DNA of 64,000 nucleotides from Chloroflexota bacterium (GCA_016234495.1 JACRBI010000054.1:336967-400966), one strand, 5' to 3'; shown: positions 50,743-60,586, counted from the first letter of the stretch. A program made the numbers and translations. The notes: generated from the letters alone by a model not told the origin.

Positions 50743-51458
50743 TGATCCACGCAGAAGGTTTGACCAAGGTCTATCAGATGGGCGACAATGAAGTCCGCGC
50801 TCTCGATGGCGCGAGTTTCACCATCAACAAAGGCGAGATGATCGCCATTATGGGGCCGTCAGGCTCGGGCAAAAGTACGTTGATGTCCATCATTGGCTGC
50901 CTGGATGTGCCCTCCAGTGGAAAATATTCGCTCGATGGCGCGTCAGTGGAAATGCTGGACGAGACTAAACTCGCCGAGGTGCGCGGACGGAAGATCGGCT
51001 TTGTCTTTCAGCAGTTCAATTTGCTGGCGCGGACGAGCGCGCTGGAAAATGTGATGCTGCCGTTGACTTACGCAGGCTATTCAGGCAGGGAGCGCGAAGA
51101 CCGGGCGCGGAAAGCCCTGGAACGCGTGGGGTTGGGAGACCGAACCCATCATGCGCCGAACGAACTTTCCGGTGGGCAGCAGCAGCGGGTGGCAATTGCG
51201 CGCGCCATTGTCAACGAGCCGAATATTCTGCTTGCCGATGAGCCGACTGGCGCATTGGACAGCAAGACGGGTGTGGAGATCATGGACCTGTTTCAGCGCC
51301 TGCACAAGGAAAACGGTCAGACTGTGATTCTGGTGACGCACGACTCGTATGTGGCGCGTCACACCGGGCGCATTATCAAACTTTCAGACGGGCAGATTGT
51401 TTCGGATGAGGTGAATCCGAATCCGATCAAGGCTGGAACGGCGCGGACGGAAGAATAA
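50742..51458 (+). CDS. ABC transporter ATP-binding protein (MacB/LolD-type)
   Basis: 238 residues. Walker [11 protein letters not shown]-loop FVFQQFNLL, signature [14 protein letters not shown], Walker [10 protein letters not shown] of VTHD. The LolD/MacB group exports lipoproteins, peptides or macrolides; cargo unknown. Start shares an A with the adaptor stop (TAATGA). Confidence 0.94.
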   Translation: MIHAEGLTKVYQMGDNEVRALDGASFTINKGEMIAIMGPSGSGKSTLMSIIGCLDVPSSGKYSLDGASVEMLDETKLAEVRGRKIGFVFQQFNLLARTSALENVMLPLTYAGYSGREREDRARKALERVGLGDRTHHAPNELSGGQQQRVAIARAIVNEPNILLADEPTGALDSKTGVEIMDLFQRLHKENGQTVILVTHDSYVARHTGRIIKLSDGQIVSDEVNPNPIKAGTARTEE

Positions 51459-51463
51459 ATTAA

Positions 51464-51490
51464 GTAAGGGCGGGGTCACCCCGCCCTTAC
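51464..51490. repeat. Perfect 12-bp hairpin within the efflux operon
   Basis: GTAAGGGCGGGG-TCA-CCCCGCCCTTAC between the ATPase and permease genes. Common type of GC hairpin between operon genes; no U-tract, so likely mRNA stability. Confidence 0.7.
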
Positions 51491-51506
51491 AGTAATGTGA
51501 GGAAAA

Positions 51507-52745
51507 ATGTTATTTTCAGAAAATTTCAAAATTGCACTCCGCGCCCTGCGCGCGAACAAAATGCGTTCGGGGCTGACTATTTTGGGGATCGTCATCGGCG
51601 TGGCGACGGTGGTGGCTTTGCTTTCCATCGGCAACGGCGCAACCGCCAGCATCACGGAATCAATTCAGAGCGGCGGCTCGAACCTGCTGACCATTTCCCC
51701 GGGCAGGCAGCAGACCGCCATGCCTGGCATGGGACAATCACAGACGGCGAGTTATCTTTATTTTTCCGATTACGAATTACTTTCCCGCACGTTAACGGGT
51801 GACATCACATCCATTGTGCCTTTGTATCAATCTAATTACACTGCGAAATTTGGCGACGAGAGCTTTACTACTCCTGTTTCAGGTGTGATGGAAGGTCACG
51901 CGCAGGCGCGCTCGTTTACCATAACGGACGGGCGCTTCATCACCGATGGCGACAACAAGTCGCTGTCACGGGTGGCGGTCCTCGGCTCGACAGTTGCAAA
52001 AGACCTGTTTGGGACTCTTCCTCCCATTGGGCAGACCGTTTCGATCAACGGTGTGAAATTTGAAGTGGTCGGGCTGCTCGAAGAAGAAGGAGCATCCATC
52101 GGCTCACCCGATGAAATCATCTATGTCCCGCTTGAAACTGGCTACTCCAAACTCTTTGGCGACACGGCGAATCGAAACGGCAAAAAGACAGTCAACAGTA
52201 TTCTGGTTTCTGTCACTTCATCCGATGATATGGACGCCGTTTCCGCTCAGGCAGAATACATCCTGAGGCGTGGACATGAATTGAAGCCCAGCGAAGAAAT
52301 AGACTTCAACATCATGAGTCAGGCTGACACGCTGGAAACCTTGAATACCGTCACGCAGACCCTGACCATCTTCCTCGGCGCGATTGCGGCGATCTCGCTA
52401 TTAGTGGGCGGAATTGGAATCATGAACATCATGCTGGTTTCTGTCACGGAGCGCACGAAGGAGATCGGCCTGCGCAAGGCAGTCGGCGCGACCAAGAATC
52501 AAATCCTCACGCAGTTTCTGATCGAAACCGTGACCTTGAGTCTGCTCGGCGGTCTGGTTGGAATCCTGCTTGGAGTTGGTATCGCAGGCTTCTTCAGTGT
52601 GATGGGCTTGATCAACTCCGTCATCACCGTAGATTCGATCCTGCTGGCTTTCTTCTTCGCGCTGGCCATCGGTATATTCTTCGGCATCTATCCCGCCTTC
52701 CGCGCCGCGACCCTGCACCCGATGGTGGCTTTACGGTACGAATAA
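51507..52745 (+). CDS. ABC transporter permease (MacB-like)
   Basis: 412 residues. N-terminal TM helix (about 24-46), a large periplasmic MacB_PCD domain (about 47-275) and three C-terminal TM helices with FtsX-like motif GGIGIMNIMLVSVTERTKEIGLRKAVGAT. Works as a dimer with the preceding ATPase and adaptor. GAGG-containing leader before ATG 51507. Confidence 0.93.
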   Translation: MLFSENFKIALRALRANKMRSGLTILGIVIGVATVVALLSIGNGATASITESIQSGGSNLLTISPGRQQTAMPGMGQSQTASYLYFSDYELLSRTLTGDITSIVPLYQSNYTAKFGDESFTTPVSGVMEGHAQARSFTITDGRFITDGDNKSLSRVAVLGSTVAKDLFGTLPPIGQTVSINGVKFEVVGLLEEEGASIGSPDEIIYVPLETGYSKLFGDTANRNGKKTVNSILVSVTSSDDMDAVSAQAEYILRRGHELKPSEEIDFNIMSQADTLETLNTVTQTLTIFLGAIAAISLLVGGIGIMNIMLVSVTERTKEIGLRKAVGATKNQILTQFLIETVTLSLLGGLVGILLGVGIAGFFSVMGLINSVITVDSILLAFFFALAIGIFFGIYPAFRAATLHPMVALRYE

Positions 52746-52753
52746 AAATATTA

Positions 52754-52818
52754 ACCACAAAGTGCCACGAAGGGTCACAAAGGAAAACCTTTGTGTACTT
52801 CGTGTCCTTTGTGGTAAA
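52754..52818. repeat. ACCACAAAGTGCC ... TCCTTTGTGGT inverted repeat
   Basis: Near-palindromic ACCACAAAG / CTTTGTGGT unit between permease and response regulator. Confidence 0.7.
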
Positions 52819-52826
52819 AAGGATGT

Positions 52827-53495
52827 ATGCCCAAGAAAATCCTCCTCATTGACGACGAACCCGAGATCGTGGAAATCTCGCGCGATTACTTCAAGTCTGC
52901 GGGCTATGATGTGGTCACTGCAAAGGATGGATTGATCGGCCTGCAAACCGCCCGCCGTGAAAAACCCGACCTGATCGTGCTCGACTTGATGATGCCCGAA
53001 ATGGACGGTCTTGATTTTTGCCGCGCCATCCGCCGCGAGAGCGACGTGCCCATCATCATGCTCACTGCTCGCGTGGAGGAGACCGACAAACTCATTGGGC
53101 TTGAGATCGGCGCAGACGATTACATCACCAAGCCGTTCAGTCCGCGTGAGTTGGTGGCGCGCGTAAAAGTGGTCCTGCGCCGTGTGGCTGGCGACGCGGC
53201 AGCAGAGGTCATCCGCGCAGGGAATGTCTCGTTGGACAGGACCCACTACACGGTCCAGATAAAGAAGCGCGAAGTCACGTTGACTCCGACCGAGTTAGAG
53301 ATCATGGCCACGTTGATGAGTCAGCCGGGGCGTATTTTTTCACGCAGTCAATTGCTCAATGCCGCGCACGGCGTCGCGTTTGAAAGTTACGAGCGCGCCA
53401 TCGATTCACACATCCGCAACCTGCGCCACAAACTCGAGCCTGACGAACTCATCGTCACCGTGCATGGCGTTGGTTACAAGTTCGAGGGACAATGA
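52827..53495 (+). CDS. OmpR/PhoB-family response regulator
   Basis: 222 residues. Receiver (1-115; acidic EPE-adjacent DDE, phospho-acceptor D53 in VLDLMMPEMDG, K near 103 in ITKPFSPRE), then winged-helix DNA-binding domain (130-222; EVTLTPTELEIMATLM, YERAIDSHIRNLRHKLE). Overlaps the kinase gene by 4 nt. Likely controls the neighbouring efflux operon. Confidence 0.95.
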   Translation: MPKKILLIDDEPEIVEISRDYFKSAGYDVVTAKDGLIGLQTARREKPDLIVLDLMMPEMDGLDFCRAIRRESDVPIIMLTARVEETDKLIGLEIGADDYITKPFSPRELVARVKVVLRRVAGDAAAEVIRAGNVSLDRTHYTVQIKKREVTLTPTELEIMATLMSQPGRIFSRSQLLNAAHGVAFESYERAIDSHIRNLRHKLEPDELIVTVHGVGYKFEGQ

Positions 53496-54823
53496 AATCA
53501 GCCAATCAGATTCGATCGCGCCTGCTGCTCTTGCTCGGACGCGCCTTCCTGGGCGTTCTGCTTTTCCTGATTTTACTTTTTCCCATCATCACCGCGTTTG
53601 TTCTCACAAATTATTCCGAGAGGGCCAGCCTGCGATTTCCGCTCGTCAGTTCGCTTGAAGGTTTTTATCAGGGGCGCGGAAGTTGGGATGGCGTTGAATC
53701 AGTTTTTCAACGCTTCGACTCTTTTCCGCCCGAATACACGCTTCTGCTCGATGCAGATCACCGCATCATTCTCGACGGGGGGCAGGCTTCTGCTTCGACG
53801 GTTGGTTCAAGCTATCAGTTTTCCTCGTCCGATGTGAAATTTCAATTGCAGGTCGATAGCCAAAAGGTGGGCACGCTCGTAATCAAATCCCTGCCCTTTG
53901 AATGGCGCGGACAATTGGCGAGCGGCATTCTCTTTCCCGTTGCAGGAATTTCGTTTGCGCTTGGCCTGTTCGTGGTGGCGATCGCGTTTTTGCTCATGCG
54001 CCGCTTTGTCAATCCGCTGGCTGATGTGATCTATGCCGCGCGCGCCGTTGCAGACGGTAAACTGAACACGCGCATCCCTGCCGGCGGCCCGCAGGACTTG
54101 CACAGCCTCGCGGAGAGCTTCAACGAAATGGCATCTTCGCTCGAACGCAACGATCGCGAGCGGCGCGACATGCTGGCCGACATAGCCCACGAATTGCGCA
54201 CTCCGCTTTCGGTCATTCGCGGCCGCCTCGAAGGAATTGTGGACGGCATCTACCCGGCGGATGGAGAACAAGTCTCGCTTGCGCTCAACCAGACGTATCT
54301 GCTTGAACGCCTCGTGGATGATCTGCGGCTGTTGACTCTCGCAGAGACGCGCCAGTTACATTTCGAAAAGAAAACAGTTGACCTTGCACGCCTTATCAGC
54401 CATTCGATCGAAATGTTTTCCGCCGAAGCCCGCGAGAAAAATATTTCGCTCTCGCTTGAAAAGGCCAGCGGTGACTTTGCGCTTGAACTTGATGCCCAAC
54501 GCACAGAGCAGGTGATCGGCAACCTGATCGGAAACGCCCTGCGCCACCCTCCCGAAGGCAGCAGGGTCTGGCTCACGCTGGAGTCGTACGCCGAGACTGT
54601 GCGTGTCTCCGTCAACGATAATGGGACTGGCGTTCCGGATGAAGATTTGCCATTTCTTTTTGACCGCTTCTGGCGCAAAGAGAAATCCCGCGCGCGCTCA
54701 AGCGGCGGCACGGGATTAGGACTCGCAATTGCCAAACAACTTGTCGAAGCGCAGGGCGGAACAATCTCCGCGCAGAATTTGCCAGAGGGCGGGTTGCAAG
54801 TGGTGGTGGAGTTGAAGAGGTAA
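53492..54823 (+). CDS. Sensor histidine kinase, HAMP type
   Basis: 443 residues: TM helix 1 (about 13-35), periplasmic region, TM2 (about 145-168), HAMP (170-222), dimerisation domain with phospho-His in DIAHELRTPLSVIRG, HATPase with N-box, DNGTGVPDEDL, FWRKEKSRARSSGGTGLGLAIAKQLVEAQGG. Partner of the upstream response regulator (ATGA overlap). Signal unknown. A degraded copy of its tail lies at 55860-55983. Confidence 0.94.
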   Translation: MKSANQIRSRLLLLLGRAFLGVLLFLILLFPIITAFVLTNYSERASLRFPLVSSLEGFYQGRGSWDGVESVFQRFDSFPPEYTLLLDADHRIILDGGQASASTVGSSYQFSSSDVKFQLQVDSQKVGTLVIKSLPFEWRGQLASGILFPVAGISFALGLFVVAIAFLLMRRFVNPLADVIYAARAVADGKLNTRIPAGGPQDLHSLAESFNEMASSLERNDRERRDMLADIAHELRTPLSVIRGRLEGIVDGIYPADGEQVSLALNQTYLLERLVDDLRLLTLAETRQLHFEKKTVDLARLISHSIEMFSAEAREKNISLSLEKASGDFALELDAQRTEQVIGNLIGNALRHPPEGSRVWLTLESYAETVRVSVNDNGTGVPDEDLPFLFDRFWRKEKSRARSSGGTGLGLAIAKQLVEAQGGTISAQNLPEGGLQVVVELKR

Positions 54824-54826
54824 ATA

Positions 54827-55763
54827 CTAATTTTCCCCCAGAAGATTTGTTCCATCGAATTTATCGAAGAGCTCCATTCCCCAGTAATTGAAATCAATTA
54901 ATAGTAGCTCTGCCTCTAACCAAGTATGGTCACCTCCAAAGTAAATTCTATCAAGGACGATTCCAAACTTGCCGGTGGTTGCAGACCACTCATAATTTGG
55001 CGAATTCTCAAATGGTCCGATCAAGCCTTTTAGAACGACTCTTTTGCTTTTGTTCAAGAGAACATCAACCATGTTGATTTCAAGATACTCAGGGTAAAAA
55101 TAATGTTCTCTTATATGATGGTTAAGATAAACAAATCGTTCGCCATCTGGGGAGAAAAAATAGAACGGCTCGTACAAACCTCGGACCAGCAAAATCCAAG
55201 ACTCCTGTTCGAGATCAAACCGATATAGCGACCCATTGTTGTTTTCGCGGTCATCAGAATTGCAACAGCGAGTTGTGAAATACAAGTATCGATTGTCGCT
55301 AGACCAACTTAAGGGGCGAAGTAAAAAATTATCTGGAACTTCAGATTCAATTTCTTTATATCGAATTTTTATCTGTTTTCCTGACACCTTGTTGGACATG
55401 ACTAATTCTTGATACAAAGAACAATTGGCAGCAATCCAAATCTGATCCAGTGAAATACGATATGTTTCATTTGAAGTAAGGTCTGCAACCAGACATGATT
55501 TAGGTACATCAAACTCTGAGGATAGGATCGTGTATTTGTTTGGTCTTGGTGTTGCAGTTAAAGTTGTAGTTGGTCGAAGAGCTTTAGTGGGATTTTGCGT
55601 TGTTGTTTCCGAAGGTCTTAGTTGAGTCGATATGTTTGTGGGTGACAGTATGGGATTGACAGCTTGAGATGCGCAAGCTGTCAGGATTGTTGCGATAACC
55701 CCCAGCAAACAAATCGCATAAAATATTACCTGCTTTATTGTTAGCTTTTTTTTTTCGAATCAT
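54827..55763 (-). CDS. Putative lipoprotein, frameshifted at a 10-A tract or slippage-dependent
   Basis: The body (TTG 55708 to TAG 54827, 293 codons) has a lipoprotein-like LLGVIATILTAC with no proper start. Upstream, ATG 55763 with AGAGGA six bases before it is one base out of frame across a run of ten A (55746-55755 on +). Removing one A gives MIRKKKLTIKQVIFYA then the lipobox, a perfect lipoprotein signal. So the assembled sequence has a one-base homopolymer error, a real mutation or slippage site. Thr/Pro linker, then a beta-propeller-like body (SSDNRYLYFTTRCC, FFSPDGERFVYL). AT-rich, probably acquired. Confidence 0.6.
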
Positions 55764-55859
55764 AAATAATCCTCTTTGCCCAACAGTTAACAATATTATA
55801 CAAGATACCCAAGGTGAAAATAAAAACCATCTCGCAAGAGGCGGGTTCACTGATAATTG

Positions 55860-55983
55860 GGCACTAATCACTTCTTACACTGCGATCACCAAACAATTCG
55901 TCGAACCGCAGGGCGGAATGATTTCCTTGCAGAATTTGCAGGGCGGCGGATTACAGGTGCAGGTAGTGTTCGAGACAAAATAA
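55860..55983 (+). pseudogene. Decayed C-terminal fragment of a histidine kinase
   Basis: ITKQFVEPQGGMISLQNLQG then GGLQVQVVFETK corresponds to the end of the upstream kinase (IAKQLVEAQGGTISAQNLPE then GGLQVVVELKR). About 100 nt are recognisably homologous, with no start, HAMP or other domains. Confidence 0.75.
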
Positions 55984-55984
55984 T

Positions 55985-56020
55985 AAAGACCTGATGGGCA
56001 AGTTCTCCCATCAGGTCTTT
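55985..56020. terminator. Bidirectional terminator
   Basis: AAAGACCTGATGGG pairs with CCCATCAGGTCTTT around CAAGTTCT. Ends mrp (-) and the kinase remnant (+). Confidence 0.85.
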
Positions 56021-56040
56021 TATCTTTCTTCTTCCTTCAT

Positions 56041-57114
56041 TTACTCCACAATATTGATCGGCAGAGTATTGTTCGCTGTCATCGCTGCCACGCTGACTCG
56101 CGCCGCGATTCTTTGCGCGATTTCCTGAATTGACTTTGCAACTGCTGACTCAGGGAATGACACAACAATCGGCTTGCCGGTGTCCCCGCCAATGCGGACG
56201 TTCTGGTCAATTGGCACTTTACCGAGGAAGGTAGTGTCAGTCGCCCGCGCCAGTTCTTCACCGCCGCCCGAGCCGAAGATGTCCATGCGCGTGCCGTCGG
56301 GCAGGTCAAGGTAGGACATGTTCTCGACCACGCCGAGGATGGGCACTTCCAACTGCTTGAACATGTTCAATCCGCGGCTGGCATCTTCCAGTGAGACAAG
56401 CTGCGGTAAAGTCACGACGACCGCTCCGCTCAAAGGCAGGGCTTGTGCCAGTGACAGGGCTGCATCGCCGGTACCGGGTGGAAGGTCAATAATGAGGTAA
56501 TCGAGCTCGCCCCATTCCACGTCGCCGAGAAATTGACGGATGGCAGAGTTGAGCATCGGTCCGCGCCAGATGAGGGGCTGGCCGGGCTTGACGAGCAGAC
56601 CCATGGAGATCATCTTGATTCCGTGCGCTTCTGCAGGGACGAGGCGCTGTCCATCCGGCGGCGGGAGCTTGTCCACGCCGAGCATGGTAGGTGTGTTGGG
56701 ACCGTAAATGTCCGCGTCCATCAGTCCGACGCGCGCTCCGCTTTGAGCCAGCGCAACGGCAATGTTCACAGAAACAGTGGATTTGCCGACGCCGCCTTTG
56801 CCCGAGCCGACAGCAATCGCGTTGCGAATGGGCATGTTGACCAGCCCGCGCATACGCCCGTCGTTCGGCACATCCGAATCCATTTTGACTTCGATGGTCT
56901 TCACGCCGGGGACGGTCATCACGGCTTCACGGACTTCCTTGTCGATCCGTCCGCGCAGGGGGCAGGCGGGGGTGGTGAGCATAACTGTAAAAGTGACTTT
57001 ATCTCCCGCGATCTCCAAATTGCGGATCATATTCAGGGTGACGAGGTCCTGATGAAGTTCAGGTTCCTGCACCTGGCTCAATGCGGCAAGTACGGCTTCT
57101 TTTGTGATTGTCAT
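56041..57114 (-). CDS. Mrp/NBP35-type ATP-binding protein (Fe-S carrier family), CxxC absent
   Basis: 357 residues. N-terminal MIP18/DUF59 domain (1-90; contains TTPACPL) and ParA-type ATPase (95-350; GSGKGGVGKSTVSVNIA, LMDADIYGPN, IIDLPPGTGD). Mrp proteins carry or insert Fe-S clusters, for example in complex I. The usual C-x-x-C of the bridging site (normally N-M-S-x-x-x-C-x-x-C) is missing: the string reads ENMSYLDLPDGTRMDIFG. Last gene of the iscX-nuoB-CD-I operon, agreeing with a complex I maturation role. Confidence 0.88.
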   Translation of the reverse strand: MTITKEAVLAALSQVQEPELHQDLVTLNMIRNLEIAGDKVTFTVMLTTPACPLRGRIDKEVREAVMTVPGVKTIEVKMDSDVPNDGRMRGLVNMPIRNAIAVGSGKGGVGKSTVSVNIAVALAQSGARVGLMDADIYGPNTPTMLGVDKLPPPDGQRLVPAEAHGIKMISMGLLVKPGQPLIWRGPMLNSAIRQFLGDVEWGELDYLIIDLPPGTGDAALSLAQALPLSGAVVVTLPQLVSLEDASRGLNMFKQLEVPILGVVENMSYLDLPDGTRMDIFGSGGGEELARATDTTFLGKVPIDQNVRIGGDTGKPIVVSFPESAVAKSIQEIAQRIAARVSVAAMTANNTLPINIVE

Positions 57115-57129
57115 TTAATTTACCTATTA

Positions 57130-57203
57130 AAATAATTTAACCACTAAGGACACCAAGGAACACAAAGGAAAACCTTCGTGATGCTTCGTGTCCTTTGTGT
57201 CAA
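57130..57203. repeat. ACCACTAAGGACACCAAGGAACAC / GTGTCCTTTGTG repeat
   Basis: Imperfect inverted ACCACTAAG..CCTTTGTGTC unit in the nuoI-mrp gap. Confidence 0.6.
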
Positions 57204-57208
57204 TAGTT

Positions 57209-57832
57209 TTACGCGGCGGCTGCTGCGCCTGCTTCAGCCTTGGCGGCTTTGGCGGCTTCTTTTGCCTTGCGGGCTTCTTCTTCGCGCGTGTAATTCTCCG
57301 GGCGGATTCCCGCATAATACGAAGCGGGCTTCATCAATTTTTCGAGATTATAAATATTGCGCTGATAGGACGCGATATTAATATCGTGATCCATCTTGAT
57401 CGCATCGAAGGGGCAATACTCCGCGCAGAAACCGCAGTTCATGCAGATGTCCATATCGACGAAGAAATCTGTCGGAACAGGAACAGGCCGCCCCGTGGCA
57501 GGATCGTTTGTCCGCACGATCCAGATGCATTGCGGCGGGCAGACCTTCGCGCAGATCCCGCATGAGGTGCAGCGCACTTCCTTCTTTCCATCCGCGCCTT
57601 CATCAAAAACCAAAAACGGCACATAGCGGAATTCTTCGGGCACGATCAATTGCTCTTCGGGGTATTGCACCGTGAAGATGCCTTTTGTGTCTTTGCTGGA
57701 GCGGTGCGCCACACCTTCGACCGTGTTGTAGCGTTTCTTGCCGCGCAGCATCCATGAAATGTCCTCGGTATACGTATCCCAGAAGCGCTTCCAGGTGACG
57801 CTTAATCCTTTAAGAATACCTTTTCCATACAT
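57209..57832 (-). CDS. nuoI: NADH-quinone oxidoreductase subunit I
   Basis: 207 residues. Two [4Fe-4S] motifs (CTSCGICAKVCPPQC and CMNCGFCAEYCPFDAI) carry electrons between the peripheral Fe-S chain and quinone site. N-terminal GLSVTWKRFW amphipathic start. A long Ala/Lys tail (KEAAKAAKAEAGAAAAA) is unusual but common in this lineage. ATG 57832 follows AGGAG. In operon with NuoCD. Confidence 0.95.
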   Translation of the reverse strand: MYGKGILKGLSVTWKRFWDTYTEDISWMLRGKKRYNTVEGVAHRSSKDTKGIFTVQYPEEQLIVPEEFRYVPFLVFDEGADGKKEVRCTSCGICAKVCPPQCIWIVRTNDPATGRPVPVPTDFFVDMDICMNCGFCAEYCPFDAIKMDHDINIASYQRNIYNLEKLMKPASYYAGIRPENYTREEEARKAKEAAKAAKAEAGAAAAA

Positions 57833-57847
57833 AAGTTGATTCTCCTG

Positions 57848-57910
57848 TGTCACGTGTCTATGTGTCTAAGGTGTCGGTGCTTGACACTTTGACACTTGAT
57901 ACTTCGACAC
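57848..57910. repeat. GTGTCACGTGTCTATGTGTC / GACACTTCGACAC repeat
   Basis: Direct GTGTC words and inverted GACACTT words, as at 33602-33674. Confidence 0.6.
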
Positions 57911-57912
57911 TT

Positions 57913-59658
57913 TTATCTATCCAACTCGCCCATGACGATATCGAGCATGGCAAGCAAGGCAACGAAGTCGGCGATCTTTGTACCGCGGCACATACTTTCA
58001 ACCGCTGTCAAGTTGACGAATGAGGCCGGGCGGACATGATAGCGATATGGATTCGGCTTGCCGTTCGAGACGACGTAGAAGCCCAACTCGCCTTTGGGCG
58101 ACTCGATGCGACCATACGCTTCACCTGCCGGGACCCGGACCTGGTACGCAGCTTTCTGCGAGTTGATCGGCCCCTGGGGAATCTGCTTGATGGCCTGCTC
58201 CAATATTCTGAGCGACTGGCGAATCTCATCGAAGCGGATGAGATAGTTATCCATCATGTCGCCGTTCTGACGCACTGCCACATCGAAGTCAAAGCGGTCA
58301 TAGATGGAATATGGGTCGGCGCGGCGCAGGTCATATGGGACGCCGGCAGCCCGCAAGACGGGGCCGGTCACAGAATACTTGATCGCATCTTCGGCATTCA
58401 AAACATGGATGCCCTTCAAACGCGCGACCAGAATTTCATTCTCGTTGAGGAAGCGTTCCATTTCATCGGTCTTGGCAGGCAGGCGGTCGAAGACCAGGTC
58501 TTTGATTTTCTGCATCGCAAAATCGGGGATGTCGCGCACCACGCCGCCAAAGCGGAAGTAGTTGCACATCATGCGCGCGCCGGATACAGCCTCGAAAATG
58601 TCGAGCACCAGTTCGCGTTCTTCAAAGGCATAAAGCGACGGCGTGTACATTGTGCCGAGGTCGTTCATCAACATGCCGATGAAGATCAAGTGGTTTTGAA
58701 TACGGCTCAGCTCCGCCATGATCACGCGGATATATTCAGCGCGCTCGGCGACGGGAATCTTCATCAACTTTTCAACCGTGGTGACATATCCGAAGTTATT
58801 GCTCATCGAGTTGAAATAATCGAGACGGTCGGTGTAGGGGATGTTCTGTAAATAGGTGTTGCGCTCGCCGATCTTGTCGTGATTGCGATGCAGGTAACCC
58901 ATGACGGGTTTCAAACCGATGATGGTTTCGCCGTCCAATTGGACAGCCACGCGCAGAACGCCATGTGTGGACGGGTGATGCGGCCCCATGTTGACCACGA
59001 TATGCTCGGTCTTCATGTTGCCGTCAACATCTTTCAGCGAGTCTTTTTCGAGGGACAGGTAAAGGTCTTCTTCGCCGGTCACTTCATATTTTTCAGGGTC
59101 GAAGTTCGCAGGGAAGTTAAGGTTATCGCGGAATGGATTCTTGTTCTCGGCGAAGGTGTGTTTGCCGTCCGGCCAGCGGCTCTTGAACGGTTTGGCTTCC
59201 TCTTCGAAGAAAGGCTCCTTCCAATCCTTGCGGAGCGGATGCCCTTCGAAGCCTTCCCACATCAAAATGCGGCGCAGGTCGGGGTGGCCTGTAAATTTGA
59301 TTCCGTACAAGTCCCAGGCTTCGCGTTCCTGAAAATCCACGCCGGGCCAAATGTCGATCAATGACGGGACTTCGATCGGGTCAATGCGCTCGACCTGTAC
59401 TTTGAAAGTCAACCCCGCGCCGCCGGTCGTTTTGAAGGCGTGATAGACCACTTCCATCTTGTTTTCGGCGAGGTAGTCCACGCCGGTGACGGCGGTCAGC
59501 AGGTCGTAGCCAAACTCGTCGCGGATGGCGGTTGCCACTTCGACGAGTTTGGCTTTATTGACGATGAAGCCGGTGTAGCCGGGGCGTGTGTCAGCGGTGA
59601 CACTGTCTGGGAATTTTGCAACCAGGTCAATGGTAGAGGTTGAAGCGGGTGCGACCAT
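57913..59658 (-). CDS. nuoCD: NADH-quinone oxidoreductase subunit C/D fusion
   Basis: 581 residues. Residues 1-190 are NuoC ([40 protein letters not shown]); the rest is NuoD with [35 protein letters not shown] and the quinone-site His/Asp region. Fused NuoCD occurs in several phyla. Start shares an A with the nuoB stop (TAATG). Part of the peripheral arm of complex I; no membrane-arm genes in this window. Confidence 0.95.
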   Translation of the reverse strand: MVAPASTSTIDLVAKFPDSVTADTRPGYTGFIVNKAKLVEVATAIRDEFGYDLLTAVTGVDYLAENKMEVVYHAFKTTGGAGLTFKVQVERIDPIEVPSLIDIWPGVDFQEREAWDLYGIKFTGHPDLRRILMWEGFEGHPLRKDWKEPFFEEEAKPFKSRWPDGKHTFAENKNPFRDNLNFPANFDPEKYEVTGEEDLYLSLEKDSLKDVDGNMKTEHIVVNMGPHHPSTHGVLRVAVQLDGETIIGLKPVMGYLHRNHDKIGERNTYLQNIPYTDRLDYFNSMSNNFGYVTTVEKLMKIPVAERAEYIRVIMAELSRIQNHLIFIGMLMNDLGTMYTPSLYAFEERELVLDIFEAVSGARMMCNYFRFGGVVRDIPDFAMQKIKDLVFDRLPAKTDEMERFLNENEILVARLKGIHVLNAEDAIKYSVTGPVLRAAGVPYDLRRADPYSIYDRFDFDVAVRQNGDMMDNYLIRFDEIRQSLRILEQAIKQIPQGPINSQKAAYQVRVPAGEAYGRIESPKGELGFYVVSNGKPNPYRYHVRPASFVNLTAVESMCRGTKIADFVALLAMLDIVMGELDR

Positions 59659-60290
59659 TATGCACTCTCCTTGACGGCAGCAACATCCCGAATTTCCGCG
59701 TTGCGGCGTACGTCGATCAAATCAGGTCCGAGGATCGGCATCGGCACATAATTGCCATCCTTCTTTTCTTTGTTGTACCAGGTGACATGCTTGATCGATT
59801 GCTTGTCAATCTTCTCTTGCAATTTGATCAGGCCTGCGATCAATGCCTGCGGGGTGGGCGGGCAGCCGGGGATGTACACATCAACGGGCAGGAATTTATC
59901 AATACCCGCGACCACGTTGTAGCCTTCCTTGAACGGTCCGCCGCTCGAAGCGCAGGCGCCCATTGCCACGACATATTTCGGCTCAGGCATCTGGTTGTAC
60001 AAGCGGATAATCGACGGCAACATTTTCTTTGTCACTGTGCCGGACACCAGCATCATGTCGGCTTGACGCGGGGTGGGGCGCATGACTTCCATACCGAAGC
60101 GCGCCATGTCGTAGCGGGCGGTCTGCGCGGCGATCATTTCGATGGCGCAGCACGCCAGCCCGAACATCAACGGCCAGACAGATGAACGCCGTCCCCAGTT
60201 ATATAAACGATCCAGCGTTGTGACGGCTACAACATTTTGGATGTCTTCCGGGATGCTGTAGTTTGGCAAACTTAGTTTTTCATTTTCCAT
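59658..60290 (-). CDS. nuoB: NADH-quinone oxidoreductase subunit B
   Basis: 210 residues. The four N2-cluster ligands are present: CC in [11 protein letters not shown] in GACASSGG, and C in PGCPPTP. ATG 60290 with GAGGAG, overlapping the iscX end by 11 nt. Sits between iscX and nuoCD; nuoA, normally directly upstream of nuoB, is absent here. Confidence 0.96.
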   Translation of the reverse strand: MENEKLSLPNYSIPEDIQNVVAVTTLDRLYNWGRRSSVWPLMFGLACCAIEMIAAQTARYDMARFGMEVMRPTPRQADMMLVSGTVTKKMLPSIIRLYNQMPEPKYVVAMGACASSGGPFKEGYNVVAGIDKFLPVDVYIPGCPPTPQALIAGLIKLQEKIDKQSIKHVTWYNKEKKDGNYVPMPILGPDLIDVRRNAEIRDVAAVKESA

Positions 60291-60489
60291 GAATGTTCTC
60301 CTCGAACCAGTCTTGGTAGATTGCGTACAGGATGTCGTCGTTCGCAAGCGCGAGGTCATCCTCAAAATCATTAAGTTCAATTGTCCACTGATAAATCTGT
60401 TGCAGCGAAATTTCTTCGATGTCGATTTCAGGGTGCTGTCTTCGCAGCTCTAATGCAATGGCGTAGGTGGATTCCCAGGTTAAGGTCAT
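60280..60489 (-). CDS. iscX: Fe-S assembly protein IscX
   Basis: 69 residues, typical Isc[57 protein letters not shown]. IscX binds IscS and tunes Fe-S cluster synthesis. The upstream frame to 60672 is not conserved. First gene of the nuo operon, overlapping nuoB, with a strong promoter (60533-60560). This points to coupling of cluster supply to complex I. Confidence 0.85.
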   Translation of the reverse strand: MTLTWESTYAIALELRRQHPEIDIEEISLQQIYQWTIELNDFEDDLALANDDILYAIYQDWFEENIHGK

Positions 60490-60532
60490 GAGTGTTGAGT
60501 GATCAGTAGTCAGTGAGTAGTTCCAAGCGCAA

Positions 60533-60560
60533 ATTATAGCAGGGGAGGGAGATAAGTCAA
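60533..60560 (-). promoter_or_regulatory. sigma-70-type promoter of iscX-nuo operon
   Basis: On the minus strand TTGACT (60560-60555), 16-bp spacer, TATAAT (60538-60533). About 37 bp before the iscX start. Confidence 0.75.
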
Positions 60561-60568
60561 CGGAATTA

Positions 60569-60586
60569 TGCAAAAATATATTTGCA
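60569..60586. promoter_or_regulatory. Inverted repeat TGCAAA-N6-TTTGCA, candidate operator
   Basis: Exact half-sites TGCAAA / TTTGCA between the two divergent promoters; overlaps the -35 of the regulator promoter and lies 9 bp upstream of the iscX -35. Confidence 0.6.

Noticed and set aside
51464..51490. Terminator in the efflux operon
   Set aside because: No U-tract, and the permease follows with a ribosome-binding site on the same strand.
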